Source of the DNA: Rhodoplanes tepidamans
GTDB taxonomy: Bacteria; Pseudomonadota; Alphaproteobacteria; Rhizobiales; Xanthobacteraceae
NCBI RefSeq assembly: GCF_030813915.1
Contig: NZ_JAUSUJ010000001.1
Coordinates: 186,001-250,000 of the forward strand
Length of the DNA stretch: 64,000 nucleotides
Direction of reading: 5' to 3'
Shown: one piece after another, positions 41,802 through 50,360 of the stretch
How positions within the stretch are numbered: position 1 is the first letter of the stretch
Layout: every line of letters begins with the position of its first letter
Program-made: the position numbers and the translations under genes
Notes under the pieces: model-generated
Databases searched by the model: none
What the model saw: the letters and a program-made list of their open reading frames with translations, nothing else
What the model was told of the DNA's origin: nothing

Positions 41802-41821
41802 GCAAAAAGCATGTTTGTCAA
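41794..41821 (-). promoter_or_regulatory. sigma-70 type promoter of the cobW-type/amidohydrolase operon
   Basis: Minus strand TTGACA (41821-41816), 16 bases, TATTCT (41799-41794). The start would be about 50 bases before the ATG at 41734. Confidence 0.6.
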
Positions 41822-42010
41822 ACTGTGTCGTAATGCAGACGTGCCTGGCTGTGGATGCCCGCCCTGCACGGGAGCCCGCGGGGAGCGGCGGCGGGCCGAT
41901 GCGGTGCGAAACCCGCGGGCGCCGGCCGGCACGCGCACGCGGTCGGCCCGGCGCGCGCCGGCCCGTCGGTGAGGGTGGAATGCGGGATGCGTGCCGCCCG
42001 GCTCGCCGGT

Positions 42011-42847
42011 TCAGCCGACCCGCCGGCGATCCCCGGGCAGAGCTGCGGCGGGCGGCGCGTCGGCCGGCCCCGGACCATTCGTTGCCGGCGCGGCGGCGGC
42101 GCCGTCGTCGTCGGCGGCGAGGGCGGACGAGATCGACGCGGCGACGCCGGTCACCAGCGTGGACAGCCGCTGCAGCGCCTCGCCGGTCGCCGGCGCGACC
42201 ACCAGGCTGAGGCTGGCGACGATCTGGTCGCCGCGCAGGATCGGTGCCGCGATGCCCATGCGGTTCTGGCCGATCTCCGATTCGGTCACCGCCACGCCGG
42301 CCTTGCGGACGTCGCGCAGCATGGCGCGGAACTGCCGCCAGGTCTCGATGCCGGAGGTGCGGATGGCTTCCTCATTGCGCAGGTAGATGCCGCGCAGCAC
42401 CCGGTCGGGCAGGTGAGAGAGCATGATCTTGGCCGGCGCGCCGCGGAACGGCGACATCGCGACGCCGCGCTCGTAGCTCGCTATCGGGTTGGCCGCCTCC
42501 GCCTCGACGCCGTGAACGCACATCACGCAGTCGCGGAACCGCCGGCACAGCAGCGCGGCGGCCGGCCGGCCGGCCCCGTCGAGCAGCGCCAGCATGCCGG
42601 GCGAGGCGATCCGGATCAGCGGATCGCTCTGCCGGATGATGCGGTCGAAGCGGATGAACGCCGGCCCGAGCACGTAGGTGGCGCCGGGGCCGGGATCGAG
42701 GAAGCCGTTCCGGGTCAGCTCGGCGACGGTCCGGTACGAGGTCCGCACCGAGACCCCGAGCTCCCGCGCGATCGCCTCGACGGTCCAGGCCGCGTCGCCA
42801 CCGTCGAACAGGTGAAGGACCGAGAGAATGTGGCTGGGTCTGCTCAT
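42011..42847 (-). CDS. IclR-family transcriptional regulator
   Basis: A 278-residue regulator with a winged HTH at about 15-60 (WTVEAIARELGVSVRTSYR) and an IclR effector domain (80-250) with KIMLSHLPDRVLRGIY. The tail is Ala/Pro-rich. It is divergent from the binding-protein operon and adjacent to the cobW-type operon. Both have the motif CATATTyTGACAAT at their promoters. It most likely controls both and itself. Confidence 0.93.
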   Translation of the reverse strand: MSRPSHILSVLHLFDGGDAAWTVEAIARELGVSVRTSYRTVAELTRNGFLDPGPGATYVLGPAFIRFDRIIRQSDPLIRIASPGMLALLDGAGRPAAALLCRRFRDCVMCVHGVEAEAANPIASYERGVAMSPFRGAPAKIMLSHLPDRVLRGIYLRNEEAIRTSGIETWRQFRAMLRDVRKAGVAVTESEIGQNRMGIAAPILRGDQIVASLSLVVAPATGEALQRLSTLVTGVAASISSALAADDDGAAAAPATNGPGPADAPPAAALPGDRRRVG

Positions 42848-42911
42848 GCGGAATGCTCAGGAAACCTGCAGGTGACGATCAAACTTCAAGCATAAGCGCG
42901 TCAACTATGCA

Positions 42912-42932
42912 AATTGACATATTTTGACAATT
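42912..42932. promoter_or_regulatory. inverted repeat operator between iclR-type gene and binding-protein gene
   Basis: AATTG-N11-CAATT, perfect arms, overlapping the -35 of the binding-protein operon. It encloses the shared motif CATATTTTGACAAT (42918-42931). Confidence 0.6.
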
Positions 42933-42941
42933 AGCGATATT
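42914..42941 (+). promoter_or_regulatory. sigma-70 type promoter of the binding-protein/PrpD/ODH operon
   Basis: TTGACA (42914-42919), 16 bases, GATATT (42936-42941). The start is about 60 bases before the ATG at 43012. The patch is far more AT-rich than the flanks. Confidence 0.55.
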
Positions 42942-43011
42942 GCATCGATGTGACATTCTGGTTCAGTCGATGTTTCGCTGCGGACCCCTCCGCTGTCAGA
43001 AGGAGAGCGAC

Positions 43012-43989
43012 ATGAAGCGGCTTGTTCAGGTGATGGCAGTGGCCGTGGTGGCGGGCCTCGCGTCCGGGCCGGGCCCGGCCCGGGCCCAGGCGCCGGCCAA
43101 GACCGAGGTTCGGCTCGCCGTGCTGGCGCCGAGCTCGCTCCTGTGGCTGCACGCGATCGCCAAGACCGAGGGCTTTTACGCGGAGCGCAACATCGACATC
43201 AAGGAGCTGGTCGCCGCCGGTAGTCCGGCGCTGCTGCAGGCGGTGTCGAGCGGCAGCGTCGAGGCCGGCATCGCGGTCGCCGATCTCGCCATCCGGGCGA
43301 TCGACAAGGACGCGCCGATCGTCATCGCCGGGGCGGTGCTGCACAAGTCGGTCCTCCGCCTCGTCGGCGGCAAGGGCGTGACCAAGATCTCCGACATGGC
43401 CGGCAAGCCGGTGACGGCCGGCGGCGTCAGCGGCGGCACCGCCAACCTGCTCCGCTACCTCGTCAAGCGGGCCGGGGTCGACGACAGGTCGCTCAGGCTG
43501 GTCGCCATGGCGAACTCCAAGGACCGCATCGTCGCGATGGACAACGGCCAGGTCCAGGGCGCCCTGCTGATCGCCCCGTTCGACACCATGGCACAGCGCA
43601 ACGGCATGAAGGTGCTCGACGACTACACCGATCCGTATCTCCAGACGCCGCTGATCCTCAACAAGGACTGGGCCGCCAAGAACCGCCTGGCCGCCGAGGG
43701 GGTGACCCAGGCCCTGCAGAAGGCGGCGAACTGGATCTACGCGCCCGCCAACAAGCAGCGCGCGATCGACATCCTGGCGACCTATACCAACGTCGCCAAG
43801 GACGTCTGCGCCGAGTCCTACGCCTTCGTCGTCGAGCAGCAGAAGGCCATCGCGCCCGACCTCGACGTCTCGGCGGCGAGCCTGACGAACCTGATCCTCA
43901 TCGACAACGCCGTGTCCGACAACCCGTCCTCGTCGCGCGAGTTCGTGCTGTCCCGCTACTACGATCCGAGCTTCCGCAAGTCCCGCTGA
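43012..43989 (+). CDS. ABC importer solute-binding protein (NMT1/SsuA-like)
   Basis: A 325-residue periplasmic protein with a signal peptide of about 25 residues ending ARA/Q. The NMT1-like fold is evident from the AKTEGFYAERNIDIKELVAAG segment. AAGGAGAG precedes the ATG at 43012. No permease or ATPase follows. Those of the operon at 37635-39205 are the likely partners, given the shared promoter motif. The ligand is unknown. Confidence 0.92.
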   Translation: MKRLVQVMAVAVVAGLASGPGPARAQAPAKTEVRLAVLAPSSLLWLHAIAKTEGFYAERNIDIKELVAAGSPALLQAVSSGSVEAGIAVADLAIRAIDKDAPIVIAGAVLHKSVLRLVGGKGVTKISDMAGKPVTAGGVSGGTANLLRYLVKRAGVDDRSLRLVAMANSKDRIVAMDNGQVQGALLIAPFDTMAQRNGMKVLDDYTDPYLQTPLILNKDWAAKNRLAAEGVTQALQKAANWIYAPANKQRAIDILATYTNVAKDVCAESYAFVVEQQKAIAPDLDVSAASLTNLILIDNAVSDNPSSSREFVLSRYYDPSFRKSR

Positions 43990-44070
43990 AGGCTCCGCGC
44001 CGCGGAGCGTCCCTTCGCGGCGCGGCCATCCTCCGGGACGCCCGCCGTGCCGCCGCCGGTGTACCGTTCG

Positions 44071-45495
44071 ATGACCACGACCCTGTCGTCCTCCCGGATG
44101 CGGCCCCTCGTCGCCGAACGTCTCGGCGCCTTCGTGTCCGGCGTGCCGGCCCGCGACATCCCGGCCGCCGCGATCGCGACGGCGCGCCGCGGCATCGTCG
44201 ACGCGATCGGTGTCGCTTTTGCCGGCACCCGCATGCCCGTCCATGCGGCGGTTCGCAGCGTTCTGGCGCGGGAGGCGGCTCCGGGGCCGTGCACCGTGAT
44301 CGGCGGCGGCCGGCTCGCCGCGACGGCGGCCGCGCATCTCAACGCAGTCGGCGCGCATTCGCTCGATTTCGACGCCAACTACAGCGTCGGCATGCTGTTC
44401 GGCCCGGCCGTTCTGAGCCCGGTCCTGCTCGCGGCGGCGGAGGAGCGCGGCGCCGCCGGCGCCGACGTGCTCGCCGCCTTCGCGATCGGCACGGAGATCG
44501 CCCAGATCGTCGCCCGAAGCCTGTCCGGCGTGCCCTACAGCAAGGCGGTCGACGGGCTCTATGGCCGCGGCTGGTTCAACAGCGCCGTGCTCGGGCCGAT
44601 CAGCGCCGCCGCGGCGGCCGCGCGGTTGATGCGGCTCGACGCCCGGCGCGCCGCCGATGCGATCGCGATCGCGGCCGTCCAGGCCGGCGGCCTGCGCATC
44701 GCGGTCGGCTCCGACATGAAGCCGGCCCTGTGCGGCCGCGCCGCCGAGACCGGGCTCCGGGCGGCACTGATGGCCGAGGCCGGCGTCGAGGCACCGGCCG
44801 ACGCCTTCGAGGGATCGCGCGGCCTCGTCCAGGTGGTCGGTGGCGGCGCCTGGGACGAGGCCGTGCTGGACGTCCTCGGCGCCTTCGCGGATCCCGGCAT
44901 CTCGTTCAAGCTGCATCCGGCCTGCTCGTCCGTGCAGGCGGCCGTCGAAGCCGTCGGCCGGTTGATGGCGACCGAGGCCTTCGCGGCCCGCGACGTCGTC
45001 CGCGTGGTCTGCGAGGTGACGCCGCACATCGCCGCGAACCTCGCCTTCCCGCGGCCCGAGAACGTGACCCAGGCGCAATTCTCGATGCCGTTCGCGGTCG
45101 CCTGCCGGCTGCTCCACGGTCGGCTCGGCGCCGACATGCTGACCATGGACGTGGTGCGGGATCGCGCCGTGCGGACCATCATGGACAAGGTCGAGATGCG
45201 CCGCTCGGCCGATTTCGACAGCGCCGAGATGCGGGCCCGCGCGCCCGAGGCGACCCGGGTGATCGTGACGCTCGCCGACGGACGCAGCGTCTCCCACCTG
45301 CAGCTCTCGGCGACCGGCAAGCCGGAGAACCCGATGCCGGACGCCGACCTCGACGGCAAGTTCCTCGACAACGTCTCGCCGTTTCTCGGGGCCGACGGAG
45401 CCGGCCGGCTCCTCGCCGCCCTGCGCGCGCTCGACACGCTCGCCGACATGCGCGACGTGTTCGGGCCGCCTCACGGCCCGGAGGCGGGCCGATGA
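44071..45495 (+). CDS. MmgE/PrpD family protein
   Basis: A 474-residue member of the 2-methylcitrate dehydratase/aconitate decarboxylase superfamily. Family marks are RRGIVDAIGVAFAG near the N-terminus, HSLDFDAN at about 95, GISFKLHPACSSVQAAVEA and the closing small alpha+beta domain. Many members away from prp genes have unknown substrates, as here: no prpB or prpC is present. The ATG at 44071 is chosen; a GTG at 44047 is possible. The stop overlaps the next gene (ATGA). Confidence 0.88.
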   Translation: MTTTLSSSRMRPLVAERLGAFVSGVPARDIPAAAIATARRGIVDAIGVAFAGTRMPVHAAVRSVLAREAAPGPCTVIGGGRLAATAAAHLNAVGAHSLDFDANYSVGMLFGPAVLSPVLLAAAEERGAAGADVLAAFAIGTEIAQIVARSLSGVPYSKAVDGLYGRGWFNSAVLGPISAAAAAARLMRLDARRAADAIAIAAVQAGGLRIAVGSDMKPALCGRAAETGLRAALMAEAGVEAPADAFEGSRGLVQVVGGGAWDEAVLDVLGAFADPGISFKLHPACSSVQAAVEAVGRLMATEAFAARDVVRVVCEVTPHIAANLAFPRPENVTQAQFSMPFAVACRLLHGRLGADMLTMDVVRDRAVRTIMDKVEMRRSADFDSAEMRARAPEATRVIVTLADGRSVSHLQLSATGKPENPMPDADLDGKFLDNVSPFLGADGAGRLLAALRALDTLADMRDVFGPPHGPEAGR

Positions 45496-46571
45496 GGGTC
45501 GGGATTCTCGGCGCCGGCGCCATCGCCTTCGCCTCGGCGTCGGTGCTCGCCGCTGCCGGCCACCAGGCGACCCTGTGGTCGCCGTCGGGCCGCAGCACGG
45601 CGTCATTCGGGCCGCGAGCCCGGATCGTCGCCAAGGGCGCGATCACCGGGGCGTGCGAGGTGACGATCGCCGCGACGGCCGCCCAGGCGGTCGCGGGCGC
45701 CGACGCCGTGCTGATCGCGGTCGACGCTGGCGGCCACGTCGCGGTCATGGAGGCGGCGGCGCCGCATCTCGTCTCTGGCCAGGTCGTGATGGTCAGCGCC
45801 GCACATTCGCTCGGCGCCCTCGTGCTGTCGAAGCTCGCGGCGGCACGCGGCACGAGGCCCGTGATCGTATCGTGGAGCACCTCGATCGGCACCGCCAGCA
45901 AGACCGCCGTCGGCGAGGTCGACATGCGCTCGGTCCGGCCGCGCATCCAGGCCTCGGTGATGCCTTACGGCGAGACCGCGGCGGCGCTCGGGCTGTGCGC
46001 GGCGCTGTTCGGCGACCGCTTCGAGGCGCGCGCCGATGCGATCGAGATCGGCCTGCTGGCCAACGCCAACCCGGTCTTCCACGTGCCGGCCATGCTGCTC
46101 AACGTCGCCCGCATCGAGCACGGCGAGACGTGGGCGCCCTATGCGCAGACCACGGTGGCGGTCGGCCGGCTGATGGAGGCGCTCGACCGCGAGCGCATCG
46201 CGCTGGGGGCCGCGCTCGGCGCGACCATCCACAGCGTCAACGAGCACTTCCACCGCTCGTTCGAGATCCCGCTCGGCACGATGGCGGAGATGAACGCCAC
46301 GCTCGCGGCCAGGGGGCGGGGCCCCAGGGGGCCGACCTCGACGGCGCATCGATTCCTGGCGCAGGACATTCCCTACGGCCTCGTCTTCGCCGCCGCGCTC
46401 GCCCGCCGGGCGGGCGTTCCGGCACCGGTCCACGAGGCGACCATCACGCTCGCCGACGCCGCGCTCGGCCGCGACCACCGGGCCGAGAACGCGATCCTGT
46501 CGTGCCTGCGGCTCGAGGATCGGCCGTGGTCCGAGATCGTGCGTCTCGCGACCGAGGGCTGGCTCGGCTAG
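45492..46571 (+). CDS. octopine/nopaline (opine) dehydrogenase-family enzyme
   Basis: A 359-residue two-domain NAD(P) enzyme. The Rossmann motif GILGAGAIAFASA is at 4-16. The C-terminal all-helical domain has the family's LLANANPVFHVPAML, in which the His is the likely proton donor, and HRFLAQDIPYGLVF. Opine dehydrogenases join or split an amino acid and a 2-oxoacid through a secondary amine. Translation is coupled to the PrpD gene. In this setting oxidation of an imported N-containing acid is plausible but unproven. Confidence 0.85.
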   Translation: MRVGILGAGAIAFASASVLAAAGHQATLWSPSGRSTASFGPRARIVAKGAITGACEVTIAATAAQAVAGADAVLIAVDAGGHVAVMEAAAPHLVSGQVVMVSAAHSLGALVLSKLAAARGTRPVIVSWSTSIGTASKTAVGEVDMRSVRPRIQASVMPYGETAAALGLCAALFGDRFEARADAIEIGLLANANPVFHVPAMLLNVARIEHGETWAPYAQTTVAVGRLMEALDRERIALGAALGATIHSVNEHFHRSFEIPLGTMAEMNATLAARGRGPRGPTSTAHRFLAQDIPYGLVFAAALARRAGVPAPVHEATITLADAALGRDHRAENAILSCLRLEDRPWSEIVRLATEGWLG

Positions 46572-46628
46572 GCGAGACGCCCCACACCGGCAGGCGCGGC
46601 TGAACCCGCCACCGCGTCTGGCCGCGGC

Positions 46629-46659
46629 CGACCCTCCTCCCGCTCGCGGGGGAGGGTCG
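46629..46659. terminator. terminator hairpin between opine-type dehydrogenase and ubiD genes
   Basis: A 14-bp stem with one bulge (CGACCCTCC/CCCGC pairing with GCGGG/GGAGGGTCG). It closes both convergent transcripts and resembles the CCCTCTCCC repeat family at 20694. Confidence 0.6.
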
Positions 46660-46753
46660 GAAAGCGGGGGTGGGATGCCTCGACCGGGCCGGGGCGGTCG
46701 CCCGACGGGCCGCCTGCCGCCCGGCGCCCTGCCCACCCTCGGCCCTTCCAACA

Positions 46754-46816
46754 CCTGCCGGCGGCTCCTGACGGCCTGCCGGCGGCTTCTACCGGCCTGC
46801 CGGCGGCTTGGCCGCG
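46754..46816. repeat. 21-bp tandem repeat across the ubiD 3' end
   Basis: Three units beginning CCTGCCGGCGGCT at 46754, 46775 and 46796; the third diverges after 13 bases. The second unit contains the ubiD stop codon (46789-46791), so slippage has altered the C-terminus or the 3' flank. Confidence 0.8.
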
Positions 46817-48387
46817 AAGGCGGAGCCGCGCACGCACATGCGGCCGGTCCGGTCCTGCCACAGCCGTTCGGTCGTGTGCAGGTGTCCCAGCGCGCGGGCG
46901 ACGGTCTGGAAGTTGTAGCCCGCGAACGCCTCGGCGATGTCGGTGTAGTACATCGGCTCGGCCGCGATCTTCTCCAGGATGGCGTCGGCGAGCCGCGCCA
47001 CCTCGTTGTCGCCGCCCGTCTCGCCTTCCGGGTCGGTCTTGCCGGCGACGTAGTCGTCGATCTTCGCCGTGTCGGCATAGGCGTAGGTGATGCGCTCGTA
47101 GGCCTCGCGCTGGGCGTATTCCGGGATGGTGGCGTCGATGCCCATCTTGGCGCCGGTGGGCACCACGCCGGGCGGCATCGGCAGCAGGCTCGGATCGAGC
47201 GGCTTGGCCCGCGCGTTCGAGATGATCATCACGTCGCGGTCGGCCTGCACGCGGGTGGCGATCGCCCACTCGACCTCGGCGGGATCGAACACGTCGATGT
47301 CGTCGTCGACCACGACCACGTGCTTGAGGTCCATCACCGAGAGCGCCGCGAGCAGCGCGTTCTTGCCCTCGCCGGCCTGCTTCCTGATGGAGATCACGGC
47401 GTGCCAGAAGGCGCAGCCGCCGAGCGTGACGTTGATGTCCTTGACCGTGACGCCGGCGGTCTTGAGCGCCTGGCGCAGCGCCGCGTAGCGGGTCGGCGCG
47501 GCGAGCCAGGTGTTCTCCCACGGCATGTGCAGCGAGTAGTAGACGGCGTCGCGGCGCATCGCGACGGCCTTGATGCGCACCAGCGGATTCCAGTGCAGCC
47601 CGCCCATCAGCCGGGTGAACTCGCCGAAGCGGCCCTCCGGCCAGGTCCATCCGGTCGGCAGGATCTCGGCCTCGAGCACGATCTCGGCGTCGGCGATGTA
47701 GGGCACGTCGATGGTCTCGCAGGGCGCGAGCGCGACCGGCGCGCCGCGCAGGCCGCCGGCGATCCCCATCTCGTCGACGCCGAGCGGGGCGCGGAAGCCG
47801 GAGCCGGTGATCTCGTAGGGGTGGGTGCCGATGCTGATCGAAATCGGGCAGGGGCGGCCCGCTTTGTATGCACGGTCCGCGAACAGCCGCATGTTGTTCG
47901 GGGTGACGATGTCGATGCCGGTGAGGTTCTTCTCTTTGACGATGAACCGGTAGATGCCGCTGTTGAAGCCGAGCTCCGGGTCCCTGGCGATCACCACGCC
48001 GGCCGTGATCATCGGGCCGCCGTCGTAGATCGACGACATCGGAATGGGCAGCTTGAACAGGTCGACCTCGTCGCCCCGCATCACCACCTCGCGGGTGGGC
48101 GAGGTGTCGACCCGCACCGGCGGGATCGGCGCGGCGGTGGCGCGGCGGAGCCTCTCCTCGATCTCGCCGTAGCTTCCGGCGTGCATCGACATCATGGCCC
48201 GCTTCTGCGTGCGGATGATGCCCGAGACGACGGGTGTGCGGTATCCGATCACGTCGTGGAAGAACAGCGCCTTGTCCGACTGGTCGACCAGGGTGGCGAT
48301 GTGGCGGATGTCCACGGGCTGGCGAAGGTCGACGAGCTCGCCGGCCTCGCGCAGCCGGTCGAGGAACTGTCGGAACGTCTCTTGCAT
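46789..48387 (-). CDS. UbiD-family prenylated-FMN decarboxylase
   Basis: A 532-residue enzyme that reversibly decarboxylates aromatic, heteroaromatic or alpha,beta-unsaturated acids using prFMN. The UbiD core is intact: FNSGIYRFIVKEKN, GTHPYEITGSGFRAPLG, and the acidic pair of the catalytic triad in AEIVLEAEILP and EGRFGEF at about 230-250. The C-terminal multimerisation region is present. It is not an obvious ubiquinone-pathway UbiD, being next to degradative genes. The flavin prenyltransferase UbiX is not in the window. The substrate is unknown. Confidence 0.9.
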   Translation of the reverse strand: MQETFRQFLDRLREAGELVDLRQPVDIRHIATLVDQSDKALFFHDVIGYRTPVVSGIIRTQKRAMMSMHAGSYGEIEERLRRATAAPIPPVRVDTSPTREVVMRGDEVDLFKLPIPMSSIYDGGPMITAGVVIARDPELGFNSGIYRFIVKEKNLTGIDIVTPNNMRLFADRAYKAGRPCPISISIGTHPYEITGSGFRAPLGVDEMGIAGGLRGAPVALAPCETIDVPYIADAEIVLEAEILPTGWTWPEGRFGEFTRLMGGLHWNPLVRIKAVAMRRDAVYYSLHMPWENTWLAAPTRYAALRQALKTAGVTVKDINVTLGGCAFWHAVISIRKQAGEGKNALLAALSVMDLKHVVVVDDDIDVFDPAEVEWAIATRVQADRDVMIISNARAKPLDPSLLPMPPGVVPTGAKMGIDATIPEYAQREAYERITYAYADTAKIDDYVAGKTDPEGETGGDNEVARLADAILEKIAAEPMYYTDIAEAFAGYNFQTVARALGHLHTTERLWQDRTGRMCVRGSAFAAKPPAGR

Positions 48388-48433
48388 ACCGGACTCCGGG
48401 ATTTTTTCGGGGGGCGGACGCCACCTGGTGTCG

Positions 48434-48454
48434 ACGATCGCGGGCCGCGATCGT
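48434..48454. promoter_or_regulatory. 21-bp palindrome in the ubiD-reductase divergent region
   Basis: ACGATCGCGG-G-CCGCGATCGT, exact arms, with a further ACGATCG at 48462-48468. It lies in the ubiD leader, 47 bases before its ATG. It is a candidate operator; no regulator gene is adjacent. Confidence 0.5.
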
Positions 48455-48528
48455 ACAACGAACGATCGGGCGACGGCGCACCCTCCGAAGCCAGATCCGT
48501 GCCGCCCGCCCTGCGTGCGACACCACTT

Positions 48529-48556
48529 TGCATATCAGGCTGCCTGGGTTAATCAA
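48529..48556 (-). promoter_or_regulatory. possible sigma-70 promoter of ubiD
   Basis: Minus strand TTGATT (48556-48551), 16 bases, TATGCA (48534-48529). The leader would be about 135 bases and include the 21-bp palindrome. Confidence 0.4.
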
Positions 48557-48643
48557 GAGGCCCGGAAGGCCCCGTACGACGGCCCGTGTCCGGGCGAGCG
48601 AGACCCGGCGAACGGGATTTTGGACGAAGAGGAGACGAAGGCT

Positions 48644-49660
48644 TTGAGCGCGACGATGCGAGCTCTGGTGCTGCGGCGGCACGGCACTCTCGACGATCTG
48701 GACTACGTGACCGACCATCCGCGGCCGACCGTCACGGAGGGGCACGTCGTCATCCGCGTGCGCGCCTCCTCGTTCAATTACCACGACGTCTTCACGGTTC
48801 GCGGCATGCCGGGCATCAAGGTGCCGCTGCCGGTGGTGATCGGCCTCGACATGGCGGGCGAGATCGCCGAGGTCGGCGCCGGCGTGACCGGCTGGAAGCC
48901 GGGCGACCGCGTGCTGGTCAATCCGCTCAACAGGAAGAAGGGCCTGATGGGCGAGATGCTCGACGGCGGCATGGCGGAGTACTGCCTCGTCGCGGCCGAC
49001 CAGCTCATCGCCATGCCGGCCGACGTGACCTTCGAGCAGGCGGCGGCGCTGCCGGTCGCCTACGGCACCGCGCACCGCATGCTGATCACCCACGACACCG
49101 TCAAGGCCGGCGACAAGGTGGTCGTGCTCGGCGCCTCCGGCGGCGTCGGCACCGGCTGCGTCATCCTGGCCAAGATGCTGGGCGCCGAGGTGATCGCCTG
49201 CGCGTCGAGCGAGAGCAAGCTCAAGCGCCTCTCCGAGATGGGCGCCGACCACGTGATCGACTACACCAAGACCGACTTCTCCAAGTGGGCGGTCGAGCGC
49301 TACGGCAAGCCGCAGCGCCGCACCTACGAGGGCGGCGTCGACGTGGTGATCAACTTCACCGGCGGCGACACCTGGGCGCCGTCGCTCAAATGCGTCAAGC
49401 GCGGCGGCAAGATCCTGGTCTGCGGCGCCACCGCCGGCCACGATCCCAAGGAGGATCTCCGCTACATCTGGAGCTTCGAGCTGCAGATCCTCGGCTCGAA
49501 CAGCTTCTACGACGACAACCTGGCGGCCCTGATGGAGCTGATCGCGGCGAAGAAGCTCGCGCCCGTGATCGACACGGTCCTGCCGCTCGACCAGGCCCGC
49601 GAGGGCCTGCGCCTGATCCAGGACCGCGAGGTGATCGGCAAGGTCGTCGTCACGCCGTGA
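48644..49660 (+). CDS. zinc-independent MDR-family oxidoreductase (quinone reductase/alcohol dehydrogenase-like)
   Basis: A 338-residue MDR protein: GroES-like N-domain, then a Rossmann domain with LGASGGVGTG at about 160-169. The catalytic-zinc Cys/His (replaced in SFNYHDV and GLDMAGE) and the structural-zinc cysteines are missing, so it is more likely an NADPH enone/quinone reductase than a zinc alcohol dehydrogenase. The TTG at 48644 is chosen because GAGGAG lies eight bases upstream; the ATG at 48656 would be 20 bases away from it. It is divergent from ubiD. Confidence 0.87.
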   Translation: MSATMRALVLRRHGTLDDLDYVTDHPRPTVTEGHVVIRVRASSFNYHDVFTVRGMPGIKVPLPVVIGLDMAGEIAEVGAGVTGWKPGDRVLVNPLNRKKGLMGEMLDGGMAEYCLVAADQLIAMPADVTFEQAAALPVAYGTAHRMLITHDTVKAGDKVVVLGASGGVGTGCVILAKMLGAEVIACASSESKLKRLSEMGADHVIDYTKTDFSKWAVERYGKPQRRTYEGGVDVVINFTGGDTWAPSLKCVKRGGKILVCGATAGHDPKEDLRYIWSFELQILGSNSFYDDNLAALMELIAAKKLAPVIDTVLPLDQAREGLRLIQDREVIGKVVVTP

Positions 49661-49707
49661 TCGCTTCGGAACTCCGGGAGGTTTGCCACGATCGTCCCGG
49701 CGCCCGA

Positions 49708-49876
49708 CCCCCCTCCCGGTCCCTCCCCCACAAGGGGGGAGGGACCGCAGGAGCCGTAACCGCTCGAATGTCGAGCAGATGAATTCGACGAAAGGTCCTG
49801 CGCCCGATGGTCCAAGCGTCTGCCCCGATCTCCGCCTGCTCCGTCCCCCTTGTGGGGGAAGGGTGGGGAGGGGGGC
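49708..49876. repeat. inverted-repeat element of about 170 bp
   Basis: The ends are imperfect inverted copies of about 30 bp sharing CCCCCACAAGGGGG, and the first half (49718-49746) is itself a 12-bp hairpin. It has no coding capacity. It separates the reductase gene from the thioesterase gene and probably weakens read-through. Confidence 0.55.
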
Positions 49877-49921
49877 AGCGTCCCGGCAGGGCGGCGCGGA
49901 GGCCTCACCGACAGGACATCC

Positions 49922-50347
49922 ATGAGCCAAGACCTCACCGCAGACCAAGTCGACGCGATGATCACCCAGGGGCCGTACCACCAGTGGCTCGGCCTCAAGG
50001 TGACGGCGCTCGGCGAGGACACGATCGAGATCCGCGCCACCTGGCGCGAGGAGTGGAAGGTGCATCCGGAGCGGCCCTACACGCACGGCGGCATCCTGGC
50101 GACGCTGCTCGACCTCGCCGCCGACTGGGCGCTGGTCAGGCGCACCGGCCGCGGCGTGCCGACCATCGACATGCGGGTGGACTACCACTCCGCCGCGATG
50201 CCGGGCGACCTGATCGTCAAGGGCCGCGTGGTCAAGCCGGGCAGCCAGTTCTCGACCGCCGAGGCGCAGGTGTTCGATCTCCAGGGCAAGCTCCTGGCGA
50301 GCGGCCGCGCCACCTACTTCACGGGCGCGGTGGCGCCGAAGAAGTGA
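49922..50347 (+). CDS. PaaI-type hotdog thioesterase
   Basis: A 141-residue hotdog-fold protein that hydrolyses acyl- or aryl-CoA thioesters. The family signature THGGILATLLDLAADWA is at about 55-71 with the catalytic Asp within it, and VDYHSAAMPGDLIVKG follows. It lies on the same strand as the reductase and the CoA ligase gene, between two repeat elements. A role in releasing free acids or recovering CoA is inferred. Confidence 0.9.
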   Translation: MSQDLTADQVDAMITQGPYHQWLGLKVTALGEDTIEIRATWREEWKVHPERPYTHGGILATLLDLAADWALVRRTGRGVPTIDMRVDYHSAAMPGDLIVKGRVVKPGSQFSTAEAQVFDLQGKLLASGRATYFTGAVAPKK

Positions 50348-50360
50348 CATCGGTGAATCT

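Noticed and set aside
44071-45495. Assignment of the MmgE/PrpD protein as 2-methylcitrate dehydratase
   Set aside because: No prpB, prpC or propionate genes are nearby and the family is functionally mixed.
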